From contig JAHPZE010000037.1 of NCBI GenBank assembly GCA_019058365.1, forward strand, positions 1-35,597: DNA of 35,597 bases, written 5' to 3'. Made by a program: the position numbers and the translations under genes. A model generated the notes under the pieces. The model was given only the letters and a program-made list of their open reading frames with translations. It was not told the DNA's origin and did no database searches. Position 1 is the stretch's first letter. Each line of letters starts with the position of its first letter. This DNA is from Promethearchaeota archaeon. Its GTDB lineage: Archaea; Asgardarchaeota; Lokiarchaeia; Sigyniarchaeales; SOKP01. This document shows, in pieces, positions 8,123-16,700 of the stretch.

Positions 8123-8452
8123 CTATTTTTTAAGTGGCGCTCTACGTTCCTCTCGCTCAAGATCTTTTCTTTTTTCTCTGTGATATGATTTTAATGCAGT
8201 ATCTGGTAATATCCCTTTAAATTCTTTAATCCTGCTGACTTTACTTTGTTTCTCTACCAACTTTCTTGCATATCTAATGGTAGCAGTTATATCATCATTA
8301 GTTAATTTAGGATATTCCTCAATGATTTCCTTGAACGATTTACCTATTTCTAACATTTCGAGTATAAGAGTTAAATAAATTCTCGTTCCTTTAATGCACG
8401 GTTTACCAAAACAAATTTTCGGATCTATACTTATTCGCTCTTCTTTCCCCAT
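8123..8452 (-). CDS. DUF433 antitoxin with a VapB-like C-terminal tail
   Basis: Residues about 3-65 are a DUF433 helix-turn-helix antitoxin domain (IDPKICFGKPCIKGTRI, then EIIEEYPKLTNDDI), closely similar to the antitoxin at 25352-25579. Instead of the usual short end it carries about 35 more residues (EFKGILPDTALKSY, ending REERRAPL) that match the C-terminus of the VapB-like antitoxin at 32547-32828. Such tails normally clamp a PIN toxin. ATG 8452 is chosen because homologues begin MxxEER; an in-frame TTG is at 8470. No toxin follows: the downstream DNA has only very short frames. It is an orphan or has lost its partner. Confidence 0.82.
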   Translation of the reverse strand: MGKEERISIDPKICFGKPCIKGTRIYLTLILEMLEIGKSFKEIIEEYPKLTNDDITATIRYARKLVEKQSKVSRIKEFKGILPDTALKSYHREKRKDLEREERRAPLKK

Positions 8453-8705
8453 CCTGCTTGATTCACTCAATTATAATTGGGATTTTGCTCTTATTATTAT
8501 TTATTTTTTTCTAATAATGAGGAAGAATTTTACCTAAAATAATTTAATCTAATTGTATTAATATTAAATATAAAAATAGCAAGTGATTAGATAAAATTTA
8601 TTTAAGACACTCCCATGGTTTAACATATTGTAAATGCTTTTTATATAATGAATTTAATCAATTGGTTTATTTGGTTTAAATTCTAATTAATTATAATTAT
8701 CGAAC

Positions 8706-9227
8706 ATGAAAACAAATATTTCTTTAGCAAAAAAGTGGATTGAATCAGCTATAGCAGACTTAAAAAGATTTTTAAAAAGTCTTAAATCTAATGATTTCGC
8801 TGATGTTGCATTTAGAAGTCAATTTGCGGTAGAAAAATTAAATAAATCGATTTTAGTATTATTAGGGATAAAAACTTAAAAAACACACGAACCCACTAGA
8901 ATTTTAAAAGATATTCTAGCGGATAGAGATATGAGAAAATTTGATAAGAAAGCTGAAGAATTGATTAAACAAATTATTGCTCACTCTTTAATATTTGAAG
9001 AAGAAGGCACAAAAACTAGATATGGTGTTTATAAAGAAGATGAATTTTTAATTGCAGAGGATATTTATAATACTATAGATAAAGTAAAGCAATTTATAAT
9101 AAATCTAAAAAAAGTCATTTCAGTTTATATCAAAATAATAGAGGAAATTTTTCAAGTCCCTGAAAATGAATTAAAAGATATGGAAACATTAAAAGAAATG
9201 AAAGGGGAGATAAACAAATGGATATAG
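8706..9227 (+). pseudogene. HEPN-domain toxin gene with an in-frame stop
   Basis: From ATG 8706 the frame begins like a HEPN protein (SLAKKWIESAIADLKRFL, then AFRSQFAVEKLNKSIL), is cut by TAA at 8877-8879, and continues in phase through the rest of the domain (THEPTRILKDIL, TRYGVYKEDEF) to 9227. Typical HEPN proteins of this class have HxxQxAEKxLKA in place of RSQFAVEKLNKS. The end overlaps the MNT gene by 10 bases, the usual HEPN-MNT toxin-antitoxin arrangement. The nonsense codon makes a full-length product unlikely unless it is read through; a protein from ATG 8931 would lack the N-terminal helices. Confidence 0.75.
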
Positions 9228-9706
9228 ACTTATCTTTTATAAAAAATGATTATTTTACATTAACCTTAAGTGAATATTTGGAAAGCTTATTTAAAAGTAA
9301 AAAGAAAGTTTTGGGAGTCATACTATTCGGATCCTTAGCTACTCAAAAAGCAGAACTAACTCCTGATAAAGTAAGCGATATTGACCTTCTCATAGTTTTT
9401 GAGAATAAGCAATTACCTTCTGATCAGATAGCACGAACTCAACTTAAATTAAAACTAATGGGATTTGCCCTTTCGGGCGTAGATTCAATTTGGATGAATA
9501 AGTCAGAATTTGAAGGTTCAGTAGAGAATAAGAGTGATTTAATTTTAAGCGTTCTCGATGAAGGCATTATTCTATACGATCAAGATAACTATTTGCATAA
9601 TTCGAAAACAAAATTATTTAAAGAATTGGAAGAAAAAGGTGTAAAAAAGAAGAAATTGTATTGGATCTGGCCACAAGAGCGTTTAGATGAGGAAATCAAG
9701 TGGTAA
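9218..9706 (+). CDS. MNT-type nucleotidyltransferase antitoxin
   Basis: A 162-residue minimal nucleotidyltransferase: G38-S39 in LFGSLAT and D54/D56 in SDIDLLIVF form the GS...DxD metal-binding site, with 14 residues between the pairs. In HEPN-MNT systems this subunit neutralises the HEPN RNase, in studied cases by adding AMP to it. The start overlaps the HEPN stop by 10 bases and a GGGGAG motif precedes it. The gene is intact although its HEPN partner is broken. A C-terminal helical extension (about residues 110-162) ends in a Trp/Glu-rich segment. Confidence 0.85.
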   Translation: MDIDLSFIKNDYFTLTLSEYLESLFKSKKKVLGVILFGSLATQKAELTPDKVSDIDLLIVFENKQLPSDQIARTQLKLKLMGFALSGVDSIWMNKSEFEGSVENKSDLILSVLDEGIILYDQDNYLHNSKTKLFKELEEKGVKKKKLYWIWPQERLDEEIKW

Positions 9707-9869
9707 CAATTACTCCAGAATTATAGAGGTTAATTCTATGTTATACGATATCGAAATGCTCTTAAAAGATTTGAATTTGTCTAAGAAAGAAAAGTAAGAA
9801 TTATTAAAAGAATTAAGAGAAGAATTTATGAAATTACCAAATATGAAGATTAATACTTTATATATTTAA
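9707..9869 (+). pseudogene. Fragment of a PIN-toxin end plus 55-residue partner gene
   Basis: Right after the MNT stop the sequence CCAGAATTATAGAGGT reproduces the last codons, stop and ribosome site of the PIN gene at 33539-33991. It is followed by ATG 9738 and a frame starting MLYDIEMLLKDLNLSKKEK that matches the small gene at 34003-34170. A TAA at 9795-9797 interrupts it; the frame goes on in phase (ELLKELREEF) to 9869. This is the 3' remnant of a second copy of that two-gene module. Confidence 0.75.
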
Positions 9870-9889
9870 ACTTCAATAATGGTAATAAT

Positions 9890-9939
9890 AGACAAATATA
9901 ATCAGAATAAGCTATAACTTTTAACTTTGTTTGACTCAT
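9890..9939 (-). pseudogene. 5' fragment of a FrnE-like gene
   Basis: On the minus strand ATG 9939 begins MSQTKLKVIAYSDYIC, identical to the start of the gene at 6153-6779 except one residue. Similarity stops at the first active-site cysteine. The upstream promoter segment is duplicated with it. Confidence 0.85.
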
Positions 9940-9943
9940 AAGT

Positions 9944-10036
9944 AGGTTTAAGAAAAATGTACAATCTTTTATACTTTTTTCAAATAAAAATTAAGAAAAT
10001 TAGGATTAGATTTATTCTTTAGAAATTGTTAAATTC
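9944..10036 (-). repeat. Promoter-bearing repeat, copy 2
   Basis: Second copy of the segment at 6784-6891, attached to the FrnE-like 5' fragment. The TATA region is slightly changed (plus strand CTTTTATAC). Confidence 0.8.
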
Positions 10037-10086
10037 CATTTTAATAAATAAAATTTTATTAAAAATTTATATTTAGAGTAGTTATT

Positions 10087-10200
10087 ATGGGGATTGAGAA
10101 AATAAATGAAGATCAACTAGAAACGGAAAAGTTAGAAACACAAAAGAAATAAATAGAAAAAAAGAAGTTAAGGGAACGAGAAAAATTGAAAAACCTCTAA
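10087..10200 (+). other. Short Lys/Glu-rich frame with an internal stop
   Basis: ATG 10087 opens a 21-codon charged frame, then TAA at 10150-10152, then 15 more codons in phase to 10200. It may be a gene remnant or chance; the surrounding 10037-10277 holds nothing else. Confidence 0.2.
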
Positions 10201-10277
10201 GTTATTAGATGGCCTATATATCTACTTGAAATTTTAAAAAACTTTTCCATAGAATTTCAAAAGAAATGTTTTATAAC

Positions 10278-11063
10278 TTACTCCGGTTTTATTAAGTATT
10301 CCCGCTTTACGGGATAAGCTATTTCAGATCGTTTTATAATAAAAGATTCATCAAGATCGTTAGCCATATGATTTGCAATCTCAAATGGAATACCCATTGA
10401 TAAGTAATTCTGAGGAAACCAATAATTTCCAGTAGGATCAGTCGGTCCAATAATAATACAATTCCTCGGGCCATTTACCGCCATTCCTGCAGGATATGTT
10501 ACAAAAGAAGCACAAGAAGGGCCCCAAGGTATTTGGATTGTATATGAGTTCTCTGGTCGAAAATGCACCAATGAGCATAGATTCCTTATCTGCTCAGAAT
10601 TTCCAAAACAAAGGAACGCTTTTACATCAAAATCTTGTTCATCTATAGATTCACATTTTCGAATTACAATGTAATTACTGATCGGTGAAATTCTACCAAC
10701 TGAATTTAATTGCTTTTCAGCGAGATCTGGGTTCGCTATTAAATATTCAGCAGCTCCGCCCCTAAAATCTTCCGAACCTGTTGACAAAAAATATTTTAAC
10801 ATCGGTAGAAAAGTCTTATAACCAAACCACGCTTGCCCTCCGGGACAGCACCCATTTAATACTCCATTTCCAATATACACCGAATTGATATCTTTATCAA
10901 CTGATAAAGCAAAAATAACTTTCGCGATACAACGATTTATATCTTTTATAGGAACCGCACTCTCCGGAATAGTCTCTGACCCATAAATACATAATGGAGT
11001 TGCTTTTAACCTACCTGCTTGACTTAACTTGAGTCCAATTTCTCGAATTGCTAAATTTACCAT
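10278..11063 (-). CDS. DUF169 family protein
   Basis: A 261-residue protein with the DUF169 pattern: an N-terminal region with PLCIYGSETIPESAVP, a Cys-containing GNGVLNGCCPGGQAWFGY, and the characteristic GPSCASFVTYPAGMAVN near residues 185-201. The family is widespread in archaea and anaerobic bacteria; its function is not established, though conserved cysteines suggest metal or cofactor binding. No signal peptide or membrane segment. It is monocistronic; a repeat copy with a good TATA box lies about 140 bases upstream. Confidence 0.82.
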   Translation of the reverse strand: MVNLAIREIGLKLSQAGRLKATPLCIYGSETIPESAVPIKDINRCIAKVIFALSVDKDINSVYIGNGVLNGCCPGGQAWFGYKTFLPMLKYFLSTGSEDFRGGAAEYLIANPDLAEKQLNSVGRISPISNYIVIRKCESIDEQDFDVKAFLCFGNSEQIRNLCSLVHFRPENSYTIQIPWGPSCASFVTYPAGMAVNGPRNCIIIGPTDPTGNYWFPQNYLSMGIPFEIANHMANDLDESFIIKRSEIAYPVKREYLIKPE

Positions 11064-11094
11064 AATTATCTATTTTTAATATTATTTACATGTA

Positions 11095-11190
11095 AAGAAT
11101 GTTGATATTTTGGATATAACACCAAATATAGATTTAAAACCGTATATTCCTCAATTTGATAATATTGAGTCAATTAAAGGTTTAAGAAAA
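11095..11190 (+). pseudogene. 3' fragment resembling TrmO/TsaA (tRNA t6A methyltransferase)
   Basis: The plus-strand frame in phase with 11101 reads NVDILDITPNIDLKPYIPQF and continues DNIESIK, which matches the C-terminal signature of the TrmO/YaeB family (LDGTPxLDIKPYIPxFD). No start or upstream part of the gene is present. The frame runs straight into copy 3 of the promoter repeat. Confidence 0.6.
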
Positions 11191-11287
11191 AAGAACAATC
11201 TTATATACTTTTTTCAATTGAAAAGTAAGAAAATTAGGGGTAGATTAATTCTTTAGAAATTTTTGAATTCTTAATTGTATTGAGCTT
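11178..11287 (-). repeat. Promoter-bearing repeat, copy 3
   Basis: Third copy of the segment at 6784-6891, with an intact minus-strand AAGTATATAAG TATA box. It lies about 140 bases before the DUF169 gene and may be its promoter. Confidence 0.8.
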
Positions 11288-11704
11288 TCACTAAATGGAC
11301 AAATCACTCATAGAAGCATATTTACAAATTATGAAAGAGATTTTTTTATTCGAGAACATTTTTCTAATTACTGGTTCTACAGATAGGGCTCTGGTTCTCC
11401 TAGTGCTTTAATCTTACTAACTTCGTTCAACTGAATATTGAAGAATTAATACCGAGATTAACCCAATGTCAATAAAGTTTAAAAATTATACTGACGTTAA
11501 TGTCATTTAATGGAAATCTACAATAATTTAATTTATTGTCGAAATTTAACTAAAAATTTTAGTAACTAATCTCTCTTTACGGATTTTTTTAAAAAGGTGT
11601 AAAAAACACGTGAGAAAAAATAAATTAATATGCCTAGTTTTAACGCTCACGGTTTTAGTTTTTAATCTTTAATATAAAATTAATGAATTTAATAATATAA
11701 AAGA
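11288..11704. other. Intergenic region with gene debris
   Basis: Contains a 38-codon frame from ATG 11296 without a recognisable family and the DUF2283 fragment at 11410-11475. From 11476 to 11704 I see only AT-rich DNA leading to the dehydrogenase gene. Confidence 0.5.
11410..11475 (+). pseudogene. 3' fragment of a DUF2283 gene
   Basis: The frame ends LNIEELIPRLTQCQ and stop, matching the end of the intact DUF2283 protein at 24778-25002 (MNIEELIPKLAQC). Nothing of the N-terminal domain is left. Confidence 0.65.
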
Positions 11705-12940
11705 ATGATTCGAATGGTTGATATTAATAGCATTCAGAACATAACAGTTATTGGGATAGGCGTTCAAGGTCATGCGATAGCACAGGTGACGCTAATGGCG
11801 GGTTTCAATAAGGTCACATTATATGATGTGAACATGGAACACATTAAGAAAGCTATGTATTTAATCGAAAATGGTTCTCCGATTAGTGCGACGGAAGATA
11901 AGACTTTAAATTATGGATTAAAAGCGTTGGAATCAAGGGGTGTTTTAGCACAAGGATTAACTTCCGAATTACTTCTCAAAAGGTTAGTCCCAGAGAGCGA
12001 TTTGAAAAAAGCCGTTTCAAGTGCAGACTTTATTATCGAAGCGGTTCCCGAAGTTTTGGAAATAAAACAAAAAGTCTTCAAAAAGATTGGTGAACTAAGT
12101 CCCATTCAAACTATTTTAGCGTCCAACACCTCGACGATTAGTATAACAAAAATAGCGGAGAAATGTAAAAAGCAGGATAAAGTTATGGGAATGCATTTCT
12201 TTGCCCCTATTAATAGCCGATTAATTGAAATCACTAAAGGAAAGAATACTTCCAACGAAACGATGGATATTGGAGAAGCCATTGCAAATAAACTACCTTG
12301 TACAGAGGGGAAGCGTATGGTGGCGAGGCTTGAAAAGGAATCTCCGGGTTTTATCGCAAACCGTTTGAACATAATCATGGTACTTTATTTGAATTGGGTA
12401 TTGGAACAAGCAGTCGAGCGAAAAATACCTTATGAACAAATTGATGCCGATGTAGCTGGGATTATGATACGCGGTCCGTTTGAACTTTTTGATTTGATCG
12501 GCATAGATACCGTGGTTAATGCTATGAAATATTTTGAGTCCACAGTCTCAAAAGATTTTGCGCCCGGAAATGTGTTCACCAAATTGGTTGAGGAAGGGAA
12601 TTTAGGATTAAAGACGGGAAAAGGCTTTTATGATTGGTCCAAAGGGGCACCAAAAATCGATAAATCCATAAAATCGAATCTTTTTAATCCAGAAATTGGT
12701 TTAGCGCTACAATTAAATGAAGGTTGCAGAATGCTGGAGGAAAGCATCGTGAAGGGATATAAAACCATCGACGATGTGAATTTAGCGGGGTACGGGAACC
12801 CTGGTCCGTTTATTCCGGGAAAGAAGAAGTACGAGATGTGGTCAAAGCTATTAGACGAGTTCGCCAACAAATCTGGTAAAGAATACGCAAGACCGTGCAA
12901 GTTGATGAGGTCTGGTGAATTTATAAATATGAGAAAATAA
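11705..12940 (+). CDS. 3-hydroxyacyl-CoA dehydrogenase
   Basis: The 411-residue enzyme oxidises 3-hydroxyacyl-CoA with NAD in beta-oxidation or related CoA pathways. It has the Rossmann motif GIGVQG (G17, G19, G22), ASNTSTISI, the catalytic pair H164 in MHFFAPINS and E175, then the C-terminal dimer domain (PGFIANRLN, GLKTGKGFYDW). About 60 residues beyond the usual end (PGPFIPGKKKYEMW onward) resemble the start of a second C-terminal repeat. It is monocistronic here with no thiolase or hydratase nearby. Its base composition looks less AT-rich than that of its neighbours, which could mean recent acquisition. Substrate chain length cannot be read from sequence. Confidence 0.92.
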   Translation: MIRMVDINSIQNITVIGIGVQGHAIAQVTLMAGFNKVTLYDVNMEHIKKAMYLIENGSPISATEDKTLNYGLKALESRGVLAQGLTSELLLKRLVPESDLKKAVSSADFIIEAVPEVLEIKQKVFKKIGELSPIQTILASNTSTISITKIAEKCKKQDKVMGMHFFAPINSRLIEITKGKNTSNETMDIGEAIANKLPCTEGKRMVARLEKESPGFIANRLNIIMVLYLNWVLEQAVERKIPYEQIDADVAGIMIRGPFELFDLIGIDTVVNAMKYFESTVSKDFAPGNVFTKLVEEGNLGLKTGKGFYDWSKGAPKIDKSIKSNLFNPEIGLALQLNEGCRMLEESIVKGYKTIDDVNLAGYGNPGPFIPGKKKYEMWSKLLDEFANKSGKEYARPCKLMRSGEFINMRK

Positions 12941-13114
12941 TAATTGATAGAATTTCTTGTCATTCTTAAAAATCCAAAATAATTATCCTTGACTAAGCCC
13001 AAAATAATTTTAAATCTAACGGTTACAAATTTTAGTTGATTTGTATAACTTTTGTTTTCTAATATAATCGAATTTCTAATCCTCAAATCTTCAAATTATT
13101 AACTATAAATCAAA

Positions 13115-13156
13115 TTATAAGGAATCAAATTCATTCTCATCGAGAAGAAAATTCAA
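13115..13156 (-). pseudogene. DUF5615 toxin reduced to its first codons
   Basis: Four bases after the DUF433 stop a TTG (minus strand) opens NFLLDENEFDSL and then stops. LLDEN is the diagnostic N-terminal motif of DUF5615 PIN-like toxins (compare KFLLDENVSSNL in the protein at 24988-25398). The rest of the toxin is gone. Confidence 0.65.
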
Positions 13157-13159
13157 GGA

Positions 13160-13402
13160 TTAGACCTCTTTACTTATAATCTCATCAATATCCATATTCA
13201 TAAGATTTTTATAAGCATCTTTGCCAATCGTAAGAAGAGTTAGAATAATATTACGATCTAAATGCGGATATTCTTTAAGAATTTCGGTTATTGAATAATT
13301 CAATCCGATTAATTCATAGATTAAAGCAACGGGAATTCTAGTACCCTTAATGATAGGCTTTCCTCCGAGAATTTTCGGATTGCTTTCGATAATATCTGAC
13401 AT
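13160..13402 (-). CDS. DUF433 antitoxin, toxin lost
   Basis: An 80-residue DUF433 antitoxin: IIESNPKILGGKPIIKGTRI followed by ITEILKEYPHLDRNII, the family's helix-turn-helix. Normally it pairs with a DUF5615 nuclease-like toxin encoded just downstream; here only a 13-codon remnant follows. Two palindromes upstream of the ATG look like an autoregulatory operator. The antitoxin is complete. It is less similar to the other two DUF433 proteins than they are to each other. Confidence 0.88.
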   Translation of the reverse strand: MSDIIESNPKILGGKPIIKGTRIPVALIYELIGLNYSITEILKEYPHLDRNIILTLLTIGKDAYKNLMNMDIDEIISKEV

Positions 13403-13412
13403 TTTCTATGAT

Positions 13413-13441
13413 ACTATATAGTAAAATGTATTTAAATACAT
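13413..13441 (-). promoter_or_regulatory. Promoter with two palindromes before the DUF433 gene
   Basis: ACTATATAGT (13413-13422) and the 16-base perfect palindrome ATGTATTTAAATACAT (13426-13441) lie 11-39 bases before the start. Both contain TATA-like cores, so binding of the antitoxin there could block the promoter. Confidence 0.5.
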
Positions 13442-13482
13442 ATTGGAAATTGGTTTAAATTATCATTGTTCACGTTGTAGTC

Positions 13483-13572
13483 TAAGAAATAGCGTGGGCA
13501 GTTCCAGCTTCCTATGAATCAGAACTAATAGGACTGTCAATTGTTATCGGGTCTGATCCAACATTAATTTAA
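13483..13572 (+). pseudogene. 3' fragment of an unidentified gene
   Basis: A frame reading AWAVPASYESELIGLSIVIG and ending SDPTLI-stop has coding-like composition and is less AT-rich than its surroundings. An in-frame TAA precedes it, and no start is present. No family recognised. The rest of 13442-13713 contains only the promoter area of the next gene. Confidence 0.35.
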
Positions 13573-13713
13573 AAATGATTACAATAATCATTAAACATCT
13601 TCGACATCACTTAGTTTAAAAGGAAATTTTAAATATATACAAAAAATTTAAACCCTATCTAAAAAGAGTATTTTTTAAAAAAATATTCTGAATCCAAATT
13701 ATATATAAAAAAA

Positions 13714-16700
13714 GTGTTGATAAAATTGAGATTAAATAAGAGCAAATTTTTATTCACTTCAATTAAATTTACAAAAAATGCTAAGAAAAGAATTATTTGG
13801 AGCTTGACGTTTTTCTTAATGCTTTGTTTAATTAGTAATTATAATAACTTTTCAAAATTTATTCAGGAACACCCAGAAGAAAAAAAACAATCATTTGAAA
13901 AGAACTCTATCAAGAATTCCAATGGAGAAATAATATCTAAGTTGCGATTTGGGACTGGAGTTGAACCCGTTGATCTAGATCCTCACTATTCATGGGATAG
14001 CCCTTCTATAAAAGTAATTGATCAAGTTTGTGAAGGATTATTCACTTATGATCTCAGTGATCCAGAACTTTCAGTTATACCAAATTTAGCCAGTTCATTT
14101 GGAACTTGGTCTTTTGATAAAATGAATTACACCATCCCTTTAAGAGTGGGCATTATATTTCACGATGGAACACCTTTTAATGCAACTGCAGTTAAATGGT
14201 CTTTCGACAGATTAAATTATTTCTTGAATATTTCAGGAACATTATTACCCCCTAAAGAGGTATCCTCATTCGATTCAGTGTATAAATGGCCCGATAATAC
14301 TCCAATTATTAATAAAACTGAAATTGTTAATGATTATACGATTAAATTTGTATTAAATAGACCCTTCATGCCATTTATTAGTTTACTATGTTTTAGTGGA
14401 TCATATATATTATCTCCGTCTTCAACACCTTCTGACGAAAATATTGATTTAGCTGCTGGAGATTTAATTGGAACTGGTCCATTTATTTATGATAATTATA
14501 TACCTGGAAGTGGGGTAAATTTTCATGCTTTTGAGAATTATTGGAGGGGTAAGCCCAGTATAGATATCTTAAATTTTACAATAATTTATGATCCGGTCGA
14601 TAGAAACAATGCTTTATTATCTGGGGATATTGATTTATTAGATTCTCCACAACTTTCATATCTAGGTGCATTTGAGGCTGATCCAAATGTTATAGTAGTA
14701 GATGCAGGATCAAACGCAATAATATATTCCATAGGAATGAATAATAAGCAAATAAATATAACTATGAGGAAAGCGATTTCTTATGCTATAAATTATTCAT
14801 ATCTAATAGATGAATATATGCATGGATATGTTAAAAGGTTGAAATCACCCATCCCAGAAGGAATTTTGTACTCAAATTCATCATTTAATGTTCCAGTTAT
14901 GAATATCACTTATGCGCGAAGTATTCTTGTTGATGGGGGCGTTTGTAATTTTGATATCTACAATGATGCTGAATGGATAAATGCAGCTAACTTTAATCCC
15001 ATAGCAACCTACAATTATACATATTACCTTTATGGATATACTTATGAAATTAGCGATCTAATACAACAAAATTTAGAACAAATAGGAATCAAGGTCATCG
15101 ATGCAGGATTGACATCTGCGAATGAATATCTGGATAAAATTCTTGAAAAACATGATGAATTGCAGCTTTTTTGGTTTGGTTGGATACCTGATTATAATGA
15201 TCCTGATACTTTTATTCGACCCCTTCTTTCAAATTCTTCCAAAAGCAATTCAGCACAGGTAAATGATCCATGGTTAGAAAATAAAATTGAGGATTCACTT
15301 GAAGAATCAAATGATGTAATAAGAGAAGCAATCTATGACGAGATTCAACAATATGTTGTTGAGGATCTTGTTCCTTGGGCGTTTTGTTATGTTGGACGTA
15401 ATTTCGATGCTTATAGGAATGGGATTATGGGCTTTCAGTCAAATCCTTTAGGAATCCTATCCTTTTATAATGTAAGTTGGAAATCTTTTAATATCCCATT
15501 CAATGGCATGAGTTTAAATTTTACAATTGAATCTAACTATTTCGGATCAGGTGTTGGTTCTGTCTCCTATTCTCAGATTTCAGCTAATATTTTTCATATG
15601 ATCGGTAATTTAAACTTATTGACTAATTGGTGGGATGTAAACCCATACACCCGAATTTTAACGAACACATGTGGAAATTTTCCTATTATCAACGGATCTC
15701 ATACCCCCATGTGGATTTTTTCTAATATAAACATAGGAGATAATGTGTTAATTAGTGTAGATGGAGAAGGAGACCATACTTTTGAAATATCCGATGAAAA
15801 GTCAATAAATTTGCCTGGTTATGCAACTCTTGAAGCTTGGGAGTTAATTGATTTAACTCAACCCGGAGGAATAGCATTTTATGAAAAGAATACTGGAATC
15901 TTACTGAATGCGACCTTCTATTATCTTGGGGGTCTATATTATTACACTTTAATCTTGACTGGAACTAATGCTTTAACCCGCAACATAACACAAATTAAGG
16001 TGGATGTTTATGAAATAAGTAGAAATTGGGAAAGAAATCCTGGTACATCTTTACCTCGCTGTAAAATTCAATTAGCCTATAATGTCTCAAATTTGGGCAC
16101 TGAATTAATAAGTAATGTTATTATTAATGTAACTTCTAATGGGGATACAATTCATGAGGATTTCATTACTGAGATTAATGTTGGAGATGATTATGTTTCT
16201 AAGTTTTCTTTATTGATGGATTATGATACAATTAAAACACTTATGGTAAAAGCCTACTATATGGGTTTTTCAAAAGATTATGAATTTGTCATTAATGCTA
16301 CCCTTCCTAGAGCTCTGCATGGTCAGGATATGAGGTTATTTATCACCCCAAATGACCCCCTAGTATTAAGTACATTAAATGATATTTTAAATAGTTATCC
16401 TTCTATCATGCCTGATTGGATGGCTATTAGAGATTGGGTTGGTCAAATGATTACATATAAAAGTGATAAGGATGAATATGGTATAAACGAATATTTCCAA
16501 CTTCCTAGAGAGACAATTCTAAAAAAGGAAGGGGACTGTGAAGATTTTTCATTATTATTAGTCTCACTATTGAGAGCAAATGGATGGGATCAATCAGAAG
16601 TATATGTTACTATAGGTGTTAATGAAACTGGAGATGGATATCATGCTTGGGTGAGGTTAAATTTTGGTTTTCCTCTAGGATGGTATAATATTGAGCCCCA

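Noticed and set aside
12628..13086. 152-codon minus-strand frame
   Set aside because: It overlaps the conserved 3' end of the 3-hydroxyacyl-CoA dehydrogenase gene in antisense; composition is that of a shadow frame.
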